64,000 bases of DNA, taken from positions 4,464,001 to 4,528,000 of the forward strand of contig VRMN01000001.1 in the NCBI GenBank assembly GCA_008690995.1, in the 5' to 3' direction. A program made the position numbers and the translations under genes. Source of the stretch: Porphyridium purpureum (lineage: Eukaryota; Rhodophyta; Bangiophyceae; Porphyridiales; Porphyridiaceae). This document shows, piece by piece, positions 9,476 through 19,265 of the stretch. Below the pieces are notes generated by a model that had not been told where the DNA came from, ran no database searches, and was given only the letters and a program-made list of their open reading frames with translations. How positions within the stretch are numbered: the stretch's first letter is position 1; every line of letters begins with the position of its first letter.

Positions 9476-12400
9476 ATGGAGGGCCACGGGAGCGGCGGCG
9501 GAGGACCATCTGACGCACCGGCTATTGTGAAAGAGACCGCGCAGCTCGTGCTTCCGCGAGCACAAGAGCAGCATCAGGAGAAAGAGCAGCGCAAGCAACA
9601 ACAAAAACAAGGCGACGCGAAGGAGGCGCGGGCCGAGGCGCGGGCCGCGGCGGCGTCCAGCGGCGAAGGCAGTGGTGACGCCTGTGCAGATAACGTGTCG
9701 GCGGCGTCTAGCTCGCCGCCGTCGGCGTCCACGCCCAACGATGAGGATTCGACCGAGGACGACTTTGGCTCGGGCTCCGCATCGAACGAGGACGCACAGG
9801 CCCGGCCGGGCTCCAACTCTGGTTCTGGGTCGGGCTCTGGAGCCGAAACGGGCTCGGGTTCCGGGTCAGGCTCGGGCAATGGCTCGGGCAAAGGAACGGA
9901 CCCCAACTCCTCGTCAGGGAATGAGCATCATGGCACAAAAGAGACGGGACGGTCGGGTAGCGAAGAAGAAGCGGACCTCGAGCCGATCACCAAAGAAGCA
10001 GGTCGCGACATGCCCGCGCCGCGTTCCACAGGTACAGGAATGAGCCAGTTGAACGCTCTGGTTGACGCTGCGACTCAAGCTCAGTCGAATACCGGGGCAG
10101 ATTACTTGCCTCGTGGTGGTCATGCGCGAGCACATGCGGAAAAGCTTGCTGGGACACATGGCCACAGCACGTCGCAACAGCAGCGCTCGGGCTCTGCAGG
10201 GGAGGGTAAAGAATTTGCGGGGGAAGCGTCTGAGCACTTGTCACATGAAAACCACCATCATCGCCACCAACAACAGCAGCAACATCATCAAGAGGCGCAG
10301 CAATATCATCATCAAGAACACCAGCAGCAGCGAGAAAAGGACGGAAAAGAAGTAGACCAGCAGACTGCCGCGCGCCCTAAATCGGTTGAGCGGACAGACT
10401 CTCAGCTGCATAAGCAGGAAAATGAGGAGGTCACCGCAAAAACAACACCAACAACGCACTCGTCCCCTGCAGCGATAGCGTCGCATTCTCAGCAACGCAC
10501 ACGTGATCATCACCATCATCACCATCACCACCACCACCATCGCAAGCGCGCTGCTGGTAGTCACTCTGACGAGGGGCGCGGCGAATCCTCGTCCAGTGCA
10601 AGTAGAACAACTGGCAGCCGCAAGAAGCAAGAACTTCAGCAGCAGCAGCTTCTGCAGCAACAACGGCAACAGGACAAACTCGACAACAAGGGATCATCAT
10701 CAACTCAAAGGGTCAAACATCGCCGAGCCGATTCAACCACTGCACTGGATGCGCTCAAGGTGCATGGAGACGGTTTGCAGAAATCCAACGCGCGGGGTTC
10801 GTTGCCGGGTCCTGTGTCTGCACCGTCACCGGGCGAGCTTGCGGATGAAGAGAATGGCGCTCAGAAGCGTCGCAAGATCTGGGGAGGAACGAGTACGTCG
10901 ACATTGGAACGCCAAGGGCGACGAATGCATTGGCACCGTAACCCATCCATTGTTTGGTTTCGTGGACATGATCTGCGTCTCGAAGATCACCCGGCTTTGA
11001 TTGCGGCTGCGCAACGAGGTGGGGCAGTGATTCCAGTCTTTGTGTGGTCTCCGGAGGAACAGCATGGTCGTGGGGACACAAGCCGGTGGTGGCTCGCCCA
11101 TTCATTGCATTCCTTGACGCAGGACTTTCTTGCCCTCGGCATCCAATTTATTGTCCGACAAGGTGATGCCATTCAGGAAATCAAGCAAATATTGCGCGAT
11201 ACGGGTGCCGACGCGGTGTTCTGGAACCGGCTTTACGAGCCGGACATTCTCATGCGTGATGAAGAGGTGCGAACTGAGCTGAGTTTATCGGGTGTATTTG
11301 CAGAAAGTTTCAAGGCTGAGGTACTTGTGGAACCCTGGGAATTCAGCCGTCCCGATGGTGTCAAGCACTTTCAGGACTTCAGCTCGTACATGGACGCTTG
11401 GATGGCGTTACCGCCGCCGCCACAACCACTGCCGGTAGCTTCATCGTTGCAACGTTACAAGGGTTTCATCCAGTCAGTGCAGCTGAACAAACTGCTGCCC
11501 GACTTGCATGAGCAGGCGGTGCAGTGCTTGCAGGCAGCGTGGGTGCCTGGGGAGCGTGGGGCGCGCGTTGCTTTGCAGTACTTCTTGGAGCATCTTTTTC
11601 CACTGCACGCTGACCCACGCTTTCGCAAAGATCTTGAACGATCAAGCCGCTTATCACCGTACTTGCGCTTTGGTGAGATTAGTCCGCGTCGATTGTATCA
11701 TGCCGTGCGCATGGCTGTATCGGTACGCGAAGGCGGCGGAGTCCGAAGTGCAAACGGCTCTCTGGTGGATTGTGCGAGAGCCTTTCTGAAAAAGGTGTGT
11801 CTCCGGGACTACTCTTATCATGTGCTCTTTTTCCACCCATATATCGTGGACTTTGCCATGGTTTCAGAGTTCAAGGTATTTCCGGCGCTTGAAGATTCTT
11901 CGAGCTTGCAGCGCTGGCTCACGGGCACGACGGGCTTCCCGATTGTGGACGCAGCCATGCGGCAATTGCGCGTCACGGGTTGGGTGCACAACTCTCTTCG
12001 TACACTACTGGTCACCTTCTTTACCAAGGTGCTGCTGCTTCCGTGGCAGCAGGGGCTACGAGAGTTGCAGATGCTATTGATTGATGGAGACTGGGCGGCA
12101 AACGCTGTGGGGTGGCAATTTGCCAGTGGTATGATTCTGGATGGCATTGGTGTCAATGTATTTCTTAACCCTGTAGAGCTGGGCCGGTCGATGGATCCGG
12201 AAGGCAAGTACATCCGAGAGTGGCTACCGGAATTGTCTGCGCTGCAGATATTTTACCTGCACTCGCCTTGGGCTGCGCCTCCAGATGTACTTCAACGCGC
12301 AAACGTAATACTGGGCAAGACATACCCGGCACCGATGCTGGACCTAGCGCAGGCGCGAGCGCGTTACGGTGATGCGCTGGCAAACGTGAAGAATTATTGG

Positions 12401-13927
12401 ATGAGCAAGGCAGCACTCGGGCATCCTGTTGCGTCATGGATGGGCGTGCTAGATCAGATGATCGATTTGCCGGACATGCAGCAACAGCAGGCAATGCATC
12501 AAGCGCAGCAGGCCGCGCAGCAGGCCGAGCAGCAGTCTCTTCAACCCAATCCGCATGTCAATCCCTTCACGTACAGCAACATCGCCAGCATCAGCCACGC
12601 GCCTGGATTAGGGCTTCCAGGATCGTACTGGAATCCTGGCGCTGCCAGTGGAGTACCGTTGTCAAGACCTCAGCAAGAACAGCAACAACCACACCACCTC
12701 TATCAGCAGCCGCAGCAGCAGCAGCAGCCGCAGCAGGCGGGCGGAAACGGAATGTTTGCGTCTGAGCACGCAGTTCCGCAATCTCGTGATGGACACGGGC
12801 CAGGCATGTCGCCACTGATGAGGATGGCGTCACAGGAGTTTCTTAATCAGGATCAGATGCAGCAGATGCAGCAGCAGCAGCAGCTCGCGGGTCTTCCCGG
12901 GGTGGGAGCTTTTACGGCGCTCACGGGCGAGGGCTCAACAGCGACGGTGTATGGGAACGGCGTACGCAGTGAATTGATGCGCGGGTCCGCAGCGCAGCAA
13001 GGAGCTCTAGCTTCTCAGCAACATCATCTCGTGCGAAATCCTATGGACATGAGTATGATACTGCAAAGCCAACAGCACCATCTGCCGACGTTGGCACCCG
13101 GTACGGCAAACCCGAACAACTTCAACAACGCAAGGCCTGGCAGTAAGGTAACAGATGCTCCGGGAAGTTCTGGAAACACATGGGAGCCCAGCGAGAATCG
13201 AGCAAAGTGTGAGCCGATTTATGATATGTACCATGCTTCTGCCACCAGCATGCCTGTAAAGCCAATCATGCCTGCACCGGAAGCGGGCGCGACACGTGAA
13301 GGAGCGTTTTCTCTCGGTGCGCGTGAAAAGGTTGGTGGAAACGGATCCTACGGTGGCAGGGCTGGGGGGCTGGCGTCGCGCCGGGTCGGCAGCGGAACAA
13401 ACAGCGTAGGACCTGGTAACGGCTCTGGCACGGTGAGCGGGACTTCACGCAGCGTGCTGCAAGGCTTTCGCGACATTGTTGCTCTTGACAAAGTTTTATC
13501 GCTGGAGGATCGTATTCACGTGCTTCAAAGAGTATTGCAGCAACCCACGCATGACTTTTTCTCGTTCATTACGTATTTGAACGAGCACTTTGTCCTGACC
13601 GAGCACACGGATCGGATTCGTTCGAAAGACTACGTACGCCTCTGTACGCTGAAGGATGATTATCACAGCAAATATCCTGCCGACAAGGAGCGCATGAAGA
13701 TTTACAAGATCAAGTCTTTCTTCAGCAGTGTCCTGCAAATGCAGGTTACGGGCGAGTGGGACCGTCATAATCATGGAGGCGTGCGCGGTCCGTACGTTTA
13801 CGGTCTCCGCCTGAAACCCGGAGTCCTATTTGGGAGTGGAAATGGCAATGCGCCCACAAGCTTTACGGGCCGGTCGGGTGACACGAGCATGGGGGAAGCA
13901 AAGGTGGTGAAAAGTACTCCCAAGTAA
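9476..13927 (+). CDS. Cryptochrome/photolyase family protein with very long N- and C-terminal extensions (1,483 aa)
   Basis: I start at the ATG at 9476. Residues 1-485 are low complexity: Ser/Gly repeats, His/Gln runs, about twelve consecutive His near residue 345, and a basic KRRKIWGG stretch that could be a nuclear signal. The photolyase-homology region is at about 488-975, with the antenna-domain start IVWFRGHDLRLEDHPAL, the FAD-domain motif SRLSPYLRFGEISPRRLYH, and TGFPIVDAAMRQLRVTGWVH. The tail DPEGKYIREWLPEL resembles plant cryptochromes and class I photolyases. Where plant cryptochromes have Asp beside flavin N5, this protein has Asn (GDWAANAVGWQ, residue 876), as in photolyases. A Gln-rich stretch follows, then a compact unrecognised domain at about 1335-1452. 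Blue-light receptor is my preferred role; DNA repair cannot be excluded. Confidence 0.9.
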   Translation: MEGHGSGGGGPSDAPAIVKETAQLVLPRAQEQHQEKEQRKQQQKQGDAKEARAEARAAAASSGEGSGDACADNVSAASSSPPSASTPNDEDSTEDDFGSGSASNEDAQARPGSNSGSGSGSGAETGSGSGSGSGNGSGKGTDPNSSSGNEHHGTKETGRSGSEEEADLEPITKEAGRDMPAPRSTGTGMSQLNALVDAATQAQSNTGADYLPRGGHARAHAEKLAGTHGHSTSQQQRSGSAGEGKEFAGEASEHLSHENHHHRHQQQQQHHQEAQQYHHQEHQQQREKDGKEVDQQTAARPKSVERTDSQLHKQENEEVTAKTTPTTHSSPAAIASHSQQRTRDHHHHHHHHHHHRKRAAGSHSDEGRGESSSSASRTTGSRKKQELQQQQLLQQQRQQDKLDNKGSSSTQRVKHRRADSTTALDALKVHGDGLQKSNARGSLPGPVSAPSPGELADEENGAQKRRKIWGGTSTSTLERQGRRMHWHRNPSIVWFRGHDLRLEDHPALIAAAQRGGAVIPVFVWSPEEQHGRGDTSRWWLAHSLHSLTQDFLALGIQFIVRQGDAIQEIKQILRDTGADAVFWNRLYEPDILMRDEEVRTELSLSGVFAESFKAEVLVEPWEFSRPDGVKHFQDFSSYMDAWMALPPPPQPLPVASSLQRYKGFIQSVQLNKLLPDLHEQAVQCLQAAWVPGERGARVALQYFLEHLFPLHADPRFRKDLERSSRLSPYLRFGEISPRRLYHAVRMAVSVREGGGVRSANGSLVDCARAFLKKVCLRDYSYHVLFFHPYIVDFAMVSEFKVFPALEDSSSLQRWLTGTTGFPIVDAAMRQLRVTGWVHNSLRTLLVTFFTKVLLLPWQQGLRELQMLLIDGDWAANAVGWQFASGMILDGIGVNVFLNPVELGRSMDPEGKYIREWLPELSALQIFYLHSPWAAPPDVLQRANVILGKTYPAPMLDLAQARARYGDALANVKNYWMSKAALGHPVASWMGVLDQMIDLPDMQQQQAMHQAQQAAQQAEQQSLQPNPHVNPFTYSNIASISHAPGLGLPGSYWNPGAASGVPLSRPQQEQQQPHHLYQQPQQQQQPQQAGGNGMFASEHAVPQSRDGHGPGMSPLMRMASQEFLNQDQMQQMQQQQQLAGLPGVGAFTALTGEGSTATVYGNGVRSELMRGSAAQQGALASQQHHLVRNPMDMSMILQSQQHHLPTLAPGTANPNNFNNARPGSKVTDAPGSSGNTWEPSENRAKCEPIYDMYHASATSMPVKPIMPAPEAGATREGAFSLGAREKVGGNGSYGGRAGGLASRRVGSGTNSVGPGNGSGTVSGTSRSVLQGFRDIVALDKVLSLEDRIHVLQRVLQQPTHDFFSFITYLNEHFVLTEHTDRIRSKDYVRLCTLKDDYHSKYPADKERMKIYKIKSFFSSVLQMQVTGEWDRHNHGGVRGPYVYGLRLKPGVLFGSGNGNAPTSFTGRSGDTSMGEAKVVKSTPK

Positions 13928-14049
13928 TTCTTATTTTTAAATATGCAAGGCTCATGTGTTCATAGCTTCACGATGAAAATGTAGAACAGTTTACAGAGCA
14001 TATGGTTTCTCACAAGCAACTCATCACACCCATCCTCGACGCCGGCACG

Positions 14050-14088
14050 GGCAGCGGCAGCGGCAGCGGCAGCGGGAGCGGCAGCGGC
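14050..14088. repeat. GGCAGC simple repeat
   Basis: About six imperfect copies of the hexamer GGCAGC, one reading GGGAGC, in the short gap between the convergent cryptochrome and oxygenase genes. It probably lies in 3' untranslated sequence. Confidence 0.85.
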
Positions 14089-14159
14089 CGCGCCTGAATA
14101 CTGAGGAAGAGCAGTTGTCAATCCACATCGTGCAAGTTGAGCTCAGTGTGTCGGCACGC

Positions 14160-15296
14160 TCACGACACGGGGTCCGACGGAGCGAGCTGGATGCTCTCGA
14201 GCTCGCGCAGCACTTGCACTGCGGCCTGCACAGGTGGGTATCTCGAAGCGGCTTCCTCCTGTGCGCAAACTTCAATAGGCTCCAGAACTTGGTCGGAACG
14301 AATATGCCCAAATACCGTCGAGCTCACCCGCCAGCCACACGCGCGATTTTCAGCACATTCGCGGACGACGCGTTGCACCACCTCAGGAAGTGCAATCACC
14401 TCGTGATACCCGCGCTGAATGCGGCCGGCCGTCAGGATTTCGAGCTGTATGCCAGCTTGCAGCAGCACACCACCCGGCGGAACACTCACAGGCACGCGCT
14501 TACCTTCTCGCGTCCATATATACAGCCCTCCATGTGTGCTTTTTCCATGCGCTGTCAGGAAATTCAGGTCATAGTGGAAACCCGCCAATGGCAGCGGACT
14601 GGCGAGTGCTTCATCTTTCCCGAGTTTTGCCATTTTCTGGCCAATTTCGAAAAGGTCCGAGCCGGTAGGAGCGAGCAGATGTGGCCCGCCTTGCAGCATG
14701 CGCTCAAACGTGTCCTGCTCGGCTCCTAGGCCAACGGCAAGCAGCGAAGACACCAGCATCATAGTATCCTGCAGTTTAAATCCCCACTCGTCCATTGTAT
14801 TTCTCCACTCGGCCTCAAATGCCGCAGGCACCACATTATCAGATGCGCCTGGCCGCCAGAAGAAGCGCCACTTGGGATCCAGACCCCTTGTCGCAGCGAC
14901 GGGTCGATCCTCGGCACTGAGCGCAGCAATATACTCCGAATTATCTCGCGCACGTTCCGTGTATTCTGGCGTGACGCCGAGCTGAAAATTGAGCTCCGGG
15001 CGAGCGTCGCGCATCTTGCACTCGGCGCTCTGTGCAAAGTAGCGCTGCATCATATCGCAATACGCGTCGTTCAACTCGGCACGGACGCGCGGGTCCTGCA
15101 CGACCACTGCGCCGCATCGTTCCAGGGAGCGCGCAATCCTCAACCCTGCCTGTTCCCTTCCAGCTCCATCGCCACTCACCACCTCTGTCAAATCCACACA
15201 CTCCATCCCTCGCAGTGTCGCTGTCGTCTCGACCTGCATTCTGTCCTTCACATGGCCAGGACCCTCTGGCACCTGTGCGCATCCATCACGCGCCAT
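14160..15296 (-). CDS. 2-oxoglutarate/Fe(II)-dependent oxygenase, isopenicillin N synthase-like (378 aa)
   Basis: The iron site is visible as H241-Y-D243 (GFHYDLNFLT) and H298 (RGYHEV). R323-V-S325 (WRVSSTVFGHI) supplies the Arg-x-Ser motif that binds 2-oxoglutarate. The N-terminal part, including ERCGAVVVQDPRV, fits the non-haem dioxygenase N-terminal domain. These enzymes couple oxidation of a small molecule to decarboxylation of 2-oxoglutarate; the sequence does not show which substrate. No targeting signal or membrane segment is clear. The ATG at 15296 gives the longest form, and M20 or M31 are possible alternatives. It is divergent from eIF3m across 290 bp. Confidence 0.8.
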   Translation of the reverse strand: MARDGCAQVPEGPGHVKDRMQVETTATLRGMECVDLTEVVSGDGAGREQAGLRIARSLERCGAVVVQDPRVRAELNDAYCDMMQRYFAQSAECKMRDARPELNFQLGVTPEYTERARDNSEYIAALSAEDRPVAATRGLDPKWRFFWRPGASDNVVPAAFEAEWRNTMDEWGFKLQDTMMLVSSLLAVGLGAEQDTFERMLQGGPHLLAPTGSDLFEIGQKMAKLGKDEALASPLPLAGFHYDLNFLTAHGKSTHGGLYIWTREGKRVPVSVPPGGVLLQAGIQLEILTAGRIQRGYHEVIALPEVVQRVVRECAENRACGWRVSSTVFGHIRSDQVLEPIEVCAQEEAASRYPPVQAAVQVLRELESIQLAPSDPVS

Positions 15297-15303
15297 ACCC
15301 GCA

Positions 15304-15351
15304 AACCCTCATTCTAACCGCGCGTGCGAAACCAGAACCCTCAATCTAACC
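15304..15351. promoter_or_regulatory. Two copies of AACCCTC-N3-CTAACC upstream of eIF3m
   Basis: Copies lie at 15304-15319 (AACCCTCATTCTAACC) and 15336-15351 (AACCCTCAATCTAACC), 32 bp apart, in the shared flank of the oxygenase and eIF3m genes. The same motif recurs upstream of NAC-beta. Function is inferred from recurrence only. Confidence 0.45.
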
Positions 15352-15586
15352 CTGCTCCTGTGTGGCGCGCTGCAGGAACCCTAGCGCTTGTCCAAGTGAG
15401 TGCCGACGGCCGGGAGGCTCTGGTGGATGACTAGTCATGGAGCTTGATTTACTAGTCCTTTGCGCAGCGGGTGTGAGGAAGAAGGCGGGCTGCAAAGGGG
15501 AAAGAACTTCTTGGGTTGGGTATTGTGTGAGTGGGTAATCTTGAGACGGCTTGGCGAGGTGTTAGAGCTGGGAAGAGACGGACGCG

Positions 15587-16921
15587 ATGGTGGCGACACG
15601 CGATGTGAACCCGCGCGAGGAGCTGCGTGCCGCAGAGTTTGCGGCGGCGTGTGAGTGGTTGTGCGAGAATGGCGGCGATGAAGCGGCGGCGCTGGCGAAG
15701 CAGGCGAAGGAGCATGCCAGTAGTGTGGGCTCGAAGGAAAAGACGCTGATGCTCGCGGACGCGCTGGGAGCCGCGCTGCGGACGATTCAGATTGAGACCG
15801 CGGCTGACGCCGGAGAAGCGGGGGCTGCGCAGAAGGACGCGACCGCGACGGTAGCGGCGAATGCAGCCGCCGTTCTTCTCGGTAACTCAGTGGCAAAGCA
15901 GCGCAAGACGTCGCTGGAAGGCGTTGCGCAGGTCGCGATGAGCGCGCTGAATACTTATGCGCAGATGGATCAGGAAGCGGTGCGGAAGCTGTCGGCAAAC
16001 GTTTCGGCGAGAAAGGAAGATGGTGCCATACGGCTGCGCATCAACTCGTTGTTGTACAATGCCGTATCGGACGAGACCCCAGAAGGCGCCGCAGTGCGGT
16101 ATGAGATTCTCATGAACATGGTCCGTTCCGCAAAGGATTGCGGCCGTGTGCCCATCATGCGTCCGGTGTTCCTGAAAGTGGACGGATTTATGCAAAAGTG
16201 GAACCTGGATCTTGCCAAACGCAAGGCCTTGTTCGAAGAAATCGCAGACGCTCTACGAAGCCATGCCGCGAATGCTCGGAAACCCGTCAAGGATGAGTAT
16301 CAGGAATTGGCGCTCGAATTTTCTACCAAAGCTCTGGTGGCGTTTGACGCGGAAAAGGCATCCGATACTGATCAGCAGACGGAGCAAGAAAAGGCTGCGA
16401 GTGCGGTGCTGGGCGCCATCATGCTCGAATCGAGATTCCGATTCGATGAATGGCTGGAAATTGAAGCGGTCCGAAAGTTAGAGTCGTCGCATCCGCACTT
16501 GTGGGAGCTGCTGAACATTTTCGTGTGCAAGATTATTGATGACTACATCAAGTTTGCCGAAGAGCATGGCGATTACCTCCAAAATACGCTCCATCTGGAC
16601 CACGAGTACTGTCTTACCAAAATGCGGCTCTTGACTTTCACCTCGTTGGGCATTCAGTGTCAAGAGTTGTCTTATGGCGACGTCGCTAAAGCGCTTCGAG
16701 TTGAGGCAGCAGAAGTCGAGGACTGGATCATCCAGGCCATCAGTTGCGGGCTGGTAGATGCAAAGTTGGACCAGATTCAAGAAAAGGTCATAGTTAATCG
16801 AGCCACGCATCGCGTGTTTTCCAAGGAGCAATGGCAACCGCTGTCGGCGCGGATCAACGCCTGGAAAGTCAACCTGGACGATCTGCTTGACGTTCTGCAC
16901 AGAAGATCCCAAATGTCCTGA
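15587..16921 (+). CDS. EIF3M: Translation initiation factor eIF3 subunit M (PCI domain)
   Basis: The 444-residue protein is helical throughout and ends in a PCI/winged-helix module at about residues 230-410. The block KMRLLTFTSLGIQCQELSYG followed by VAKALRVEAAEVEDWIIQAI, and then SCGLVDAKLDQIQEKVIV, is typical of eIF3m and separates it from the related COP9 subunit CSN7. eIF3m is one of the PCI subunits of the octameric eIF3 core, which recruits mRNA to the 40S ribosome. The first 150 residues are Ala-rich. The gene ends tail to tail with GRWD1, stop codons 193 bp apart. Confidence 0.9.
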   Translation: MVATRDVNPREELRAAEFAAACEWLCENGGDEAAALAKQAKEHASSVGSKEKTLMLADALGAALRTIQIETAADAGEAGAAQKDATATVAANAAAVLLGNSVAKQRKTSLEGVAQVAMSALNTYAQMDQEAVRKLSANVSARKEDGAIRLRINSLLYNAVSDETPEGAAVRYEILMNMVRSAKDCGRVPIMRPVFLKVDGFMQKWNLDLAKRKALFEEIADALRSHAANARKPVKDEYQELALEFSTKALVAFDAEKASDTDQQTEQEKAASAVLGAIMLESRFRFDEWLEIEAVRKLESSHPHLWELLNIFVCKIIDDYIKFAEEHGDYLQNTLHLDHEYCLTKMRLLTFTSLGIQCQELSYGDVAKALRVEAAEVEDWIIQAISCGLVDAKLDQIQEKVIVNRATHRVFSKEQWQPLSARINAWKVNLDDLLDVLHRRSQMS

Positions 16922-17114
16922 GAAGAATAGTTTCGCGATCGGACTTCATCGAGGGCACAAAGTGTGAAACGCAAGCGCAGAGCTGCCGTGGTCAGTTCCA
17001 TGACTGCAGAACCTTCGGAGTTGGCGCTTCGAAATGCTCGAACAGGCGAAGCTTCTGCTGTGTATATAGGCCGACTCTTTAGTCTTTTTGACGGTAGCTT
17101 TCGAGTCGGGAACA

Positions 17115-18941
17115 TTAAAAGATATCTGCGACGCGTAAGACGTTAAAGTTGAGGGCCGAGCTGCCGAGTATCGAGGTGTACACTGGATGCCAGCGGATTT
17201 CTTTGACGTCTGTCTGCCCAAGGTGCACAAACAATAGTTGAGGCGGGATGTCTATCGCGCTTGCGACAAGATCCTTGTTGCGCATACCACCAGCGAGGCG
17301 TAACTCTTCTTCAGGGTCACGCTCCACAGACAGATCCCAAATGCTGACGCTGTTATCCTCTGAGCTGGCCGCAAGCATGGACGGTTCTGACGGGTGCCAG
17401 CAAACCGCAGTGATTGGCGCTGTATGGTATTCGAGGCGAGCGACTGGCGCCGCATCACCGCTCTTAGCCGCCCGCAGATCCCAAACACACAGCATCCCGT
17501 CGTCTCCTCCGGACAACAACAAGTGGTTTTCTCTCGCATTCCAGCTTAGCACGTTGACGTCCGACTTGTGCGAGTTGGGCAAAACCAAGGCGGCCTTGTC
17601 CCGCTGCTGCTGGCGAATGTCAAAGAAGCAAATGGACCGATCTACACCGCAGCTCGCAAAAACCGTGGATTCGGAGGGACTCCACTGGATGTCTTCCACG
17701 CTCGTGCCTTCTTGGTGTCCCGAATACTTCGCAGGCTGCTCAGCTACGGTCCCATCTGGCAACAGATTCCACTGCAGGATGGCGCCCGTGACGTCGCCGC
17801 TTGCAGCGCACCCTGCCACATTGGGACTCCAGTCCAACGCGTAACCTTCGGCCTGGTGATCCAGAATGACCGCTTGTGTTTTCGATTTCACCGCCTTTAC
17901 GGCATTGGGCATACTCATACGTATGTCTTTGCCCTGAGCACGATTAAGTACCTCGTAGCGCGACGAAAGGTCGTTGATGTAAACATTTCCGACGTCCGAC
18001 CAAGACGCAACCACGGCACATTTCTGAGGCATGACGCGCAATCGATTGACACAACCCTTGTGCTTCACTTTCTGATATTCGATTACAGGTTTCCGCGAAG
18101 GCCCCAAAGCATCACCGTCTTCGTCGTCATCGTCGTCGTCCATGTCGCTACCGCTAGTGCTATTCTCACTGCTATCATCGTCCTCGTCCTCCTGCTCATC
18201 CGACATGTCCCGGCGCCGCACGCGCCGCCTCCGGGTTTTTCTCAGGCGCGACAGTCTCAACACCACGAGCTCATTCAGGCTGGACTCCACCGCTTGCGTA
18301 CCCATCACAAGACTGACGGTGAGCGGGTAGGCCAGTGCCGAGGTTGCCGGTACCGGGGGAGGATGATCATTTTCCGCAAGCGATGGAAGAAACTCGAATG
18401 ACAATGCGGGCCACTCGACTTGAAATTGATGAATCATTTCATATGCCGACGGATCATACACCAACTCTTCGCCATCCTGCAGGCGGTCCCTATTGTGCTT
18501 GTACACCTTAGTCACCACTCTGCTGTGTTCGGATACTTGGGTCTTCCCCTTGCTTGCCTCGCTCACATCGGCATTAATCTGCATGCCGTCTGTGGCTGCG
18601 CCCTGGTCGTCGTCAGCTTCCGTCTCGCCTTCCACCACACTGTGCTCGGATTCGTACTCATCCTCGAAGTCGTCTTCAAATACCAGCTCGCTGTCTTCTT
18701 CACTATCCTCTTGCTGTTTCGACTCGACTTCTGCACGTTTGCGCGCTCGCTTGGCGCTCTCTTTGCTGGCAGCTTGTGCACGTACTTGTCGTTCTAGCGT
18801 TTGTCGCTTCTCCTGCTCCTGCTTCGTCTGCTCCACTGCCAGGCGCGCAGCGGCCATACGCGCGGCCAACGGCGGCTGGCCGGACGCCGACCGCCGCGCA
18901 GACGTGGCCCTGCCACCGCGCGCACCTTTGGGAGGGGCCAT
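17115..18941 (-). CDS. GRWD1: Glutamate-rich WD-repeat protein GRWD1/Rrb1 (ribosome assembly)
   Basis: The 608-residue protein has a basic N-terminus, an acidic block at about 60-125, the histone-binding-type helix motif YDPSAYEMIHQFQVEWPALS near 160-180, and a seven-bladed WD40 propeller. Repeats are clear, for example CGVDRSICFFDIR, GGDDGMLCVWDLR and SSEDNSVSIWDLS, and the C-terminal block VKEIRWHPVYTSILGSSAL is typical of GRWD1. An insertion of basic then Asp/Glu-rich residues (about 230-280) sits early in the propeller. Yeast Rrb1 is the chaperone of ribosomal protein L3, so a role in 60S assembly in the nucleolus is likely. Confidence 0.92.
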   Translation of the reverse strand: MAPPKGARGGRATSARRSASGQPPLAARMAAARLAVEQTKQEQEKRQTLERQVRAQAASKESAKRARKRAEVESKQQEDSEEDSELVFEDDFEDEYESEHSVVEGETEADDDQGAATDGMQINADVSEASKGKTQVSEHSRVVTKVYKHNRDRLQDGEELVYDPSAYEMIHQFQVEWPALSFEFLPSLAENDHPPPVPATSALAYPLTVSLVMGTQAVESSLNELVVLRLSRLRKTRRRRVRRRDMSDEQEDEDDDSSENSTSGSDMDDDDDDEDGDALGPSRKPVIEYQKVKHKGCVNRLRVMPQKCAVVASWSDVGNVYINDLSSRYEVLNRAQGKDIRMSMPNAVKAVKSKTQAVILDHQAEGYALDWSPNVAGCAASGDVTGAILQWNLLPDGTVAEQPAKYSGHQEGTSVEDIQWSPSESTVFASCGVDRSICFFDIRQQQRDKAALVLPNSHKSDVNVLSWNARENHLLLSGGDDGMLCVWDLRAAKSGDAAPVARLEYHTAPITAVCWHPSEPSMLAASSEDNSVSIWDLSVERDPEEELRLAGGMRNKDLVASAIDIPPQLLFVHLGQTDVKEIRWHPVYTSILGSSALNFNVLRVADIF

Positions 18942-19265
18942 ACTGTGTGAATGTTCTCGGACAAAGCGTACAAGCCGAAGAATTTCTGATACTCAAAGCC
19001 GTCCTGACCTCGCCGTGCGACGATGCCGGTCGAACGTCGGCGGTTTGCAAGAGACGATGAAGAAAGGTGGAGAGCTAATGACGAGCAAGGAGCAGAGAGC
19101 AAGGGAAGGGTGCTCTTCTTCGCCAGAGTTATCGTTCCGCTGCGCTTTCGATAGAGTTTTCGAGATTCCTTTTTGAAAATGCCTAGATACAGTACGAGAA
19201 TGTGCTTGAACGATATAAGGACGACAAGGCAGGACTCACCGCCCACTACGTCTAAAGAAGGGCAG
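18942..19265. other. Intergenic region between GRWD1 and NAC-beta
   Basis: 5' flank of GRWD1 and 3' flank of NAC-beta, both minus strand. No gene or clear repeat is seen. Confidence 0.5.
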
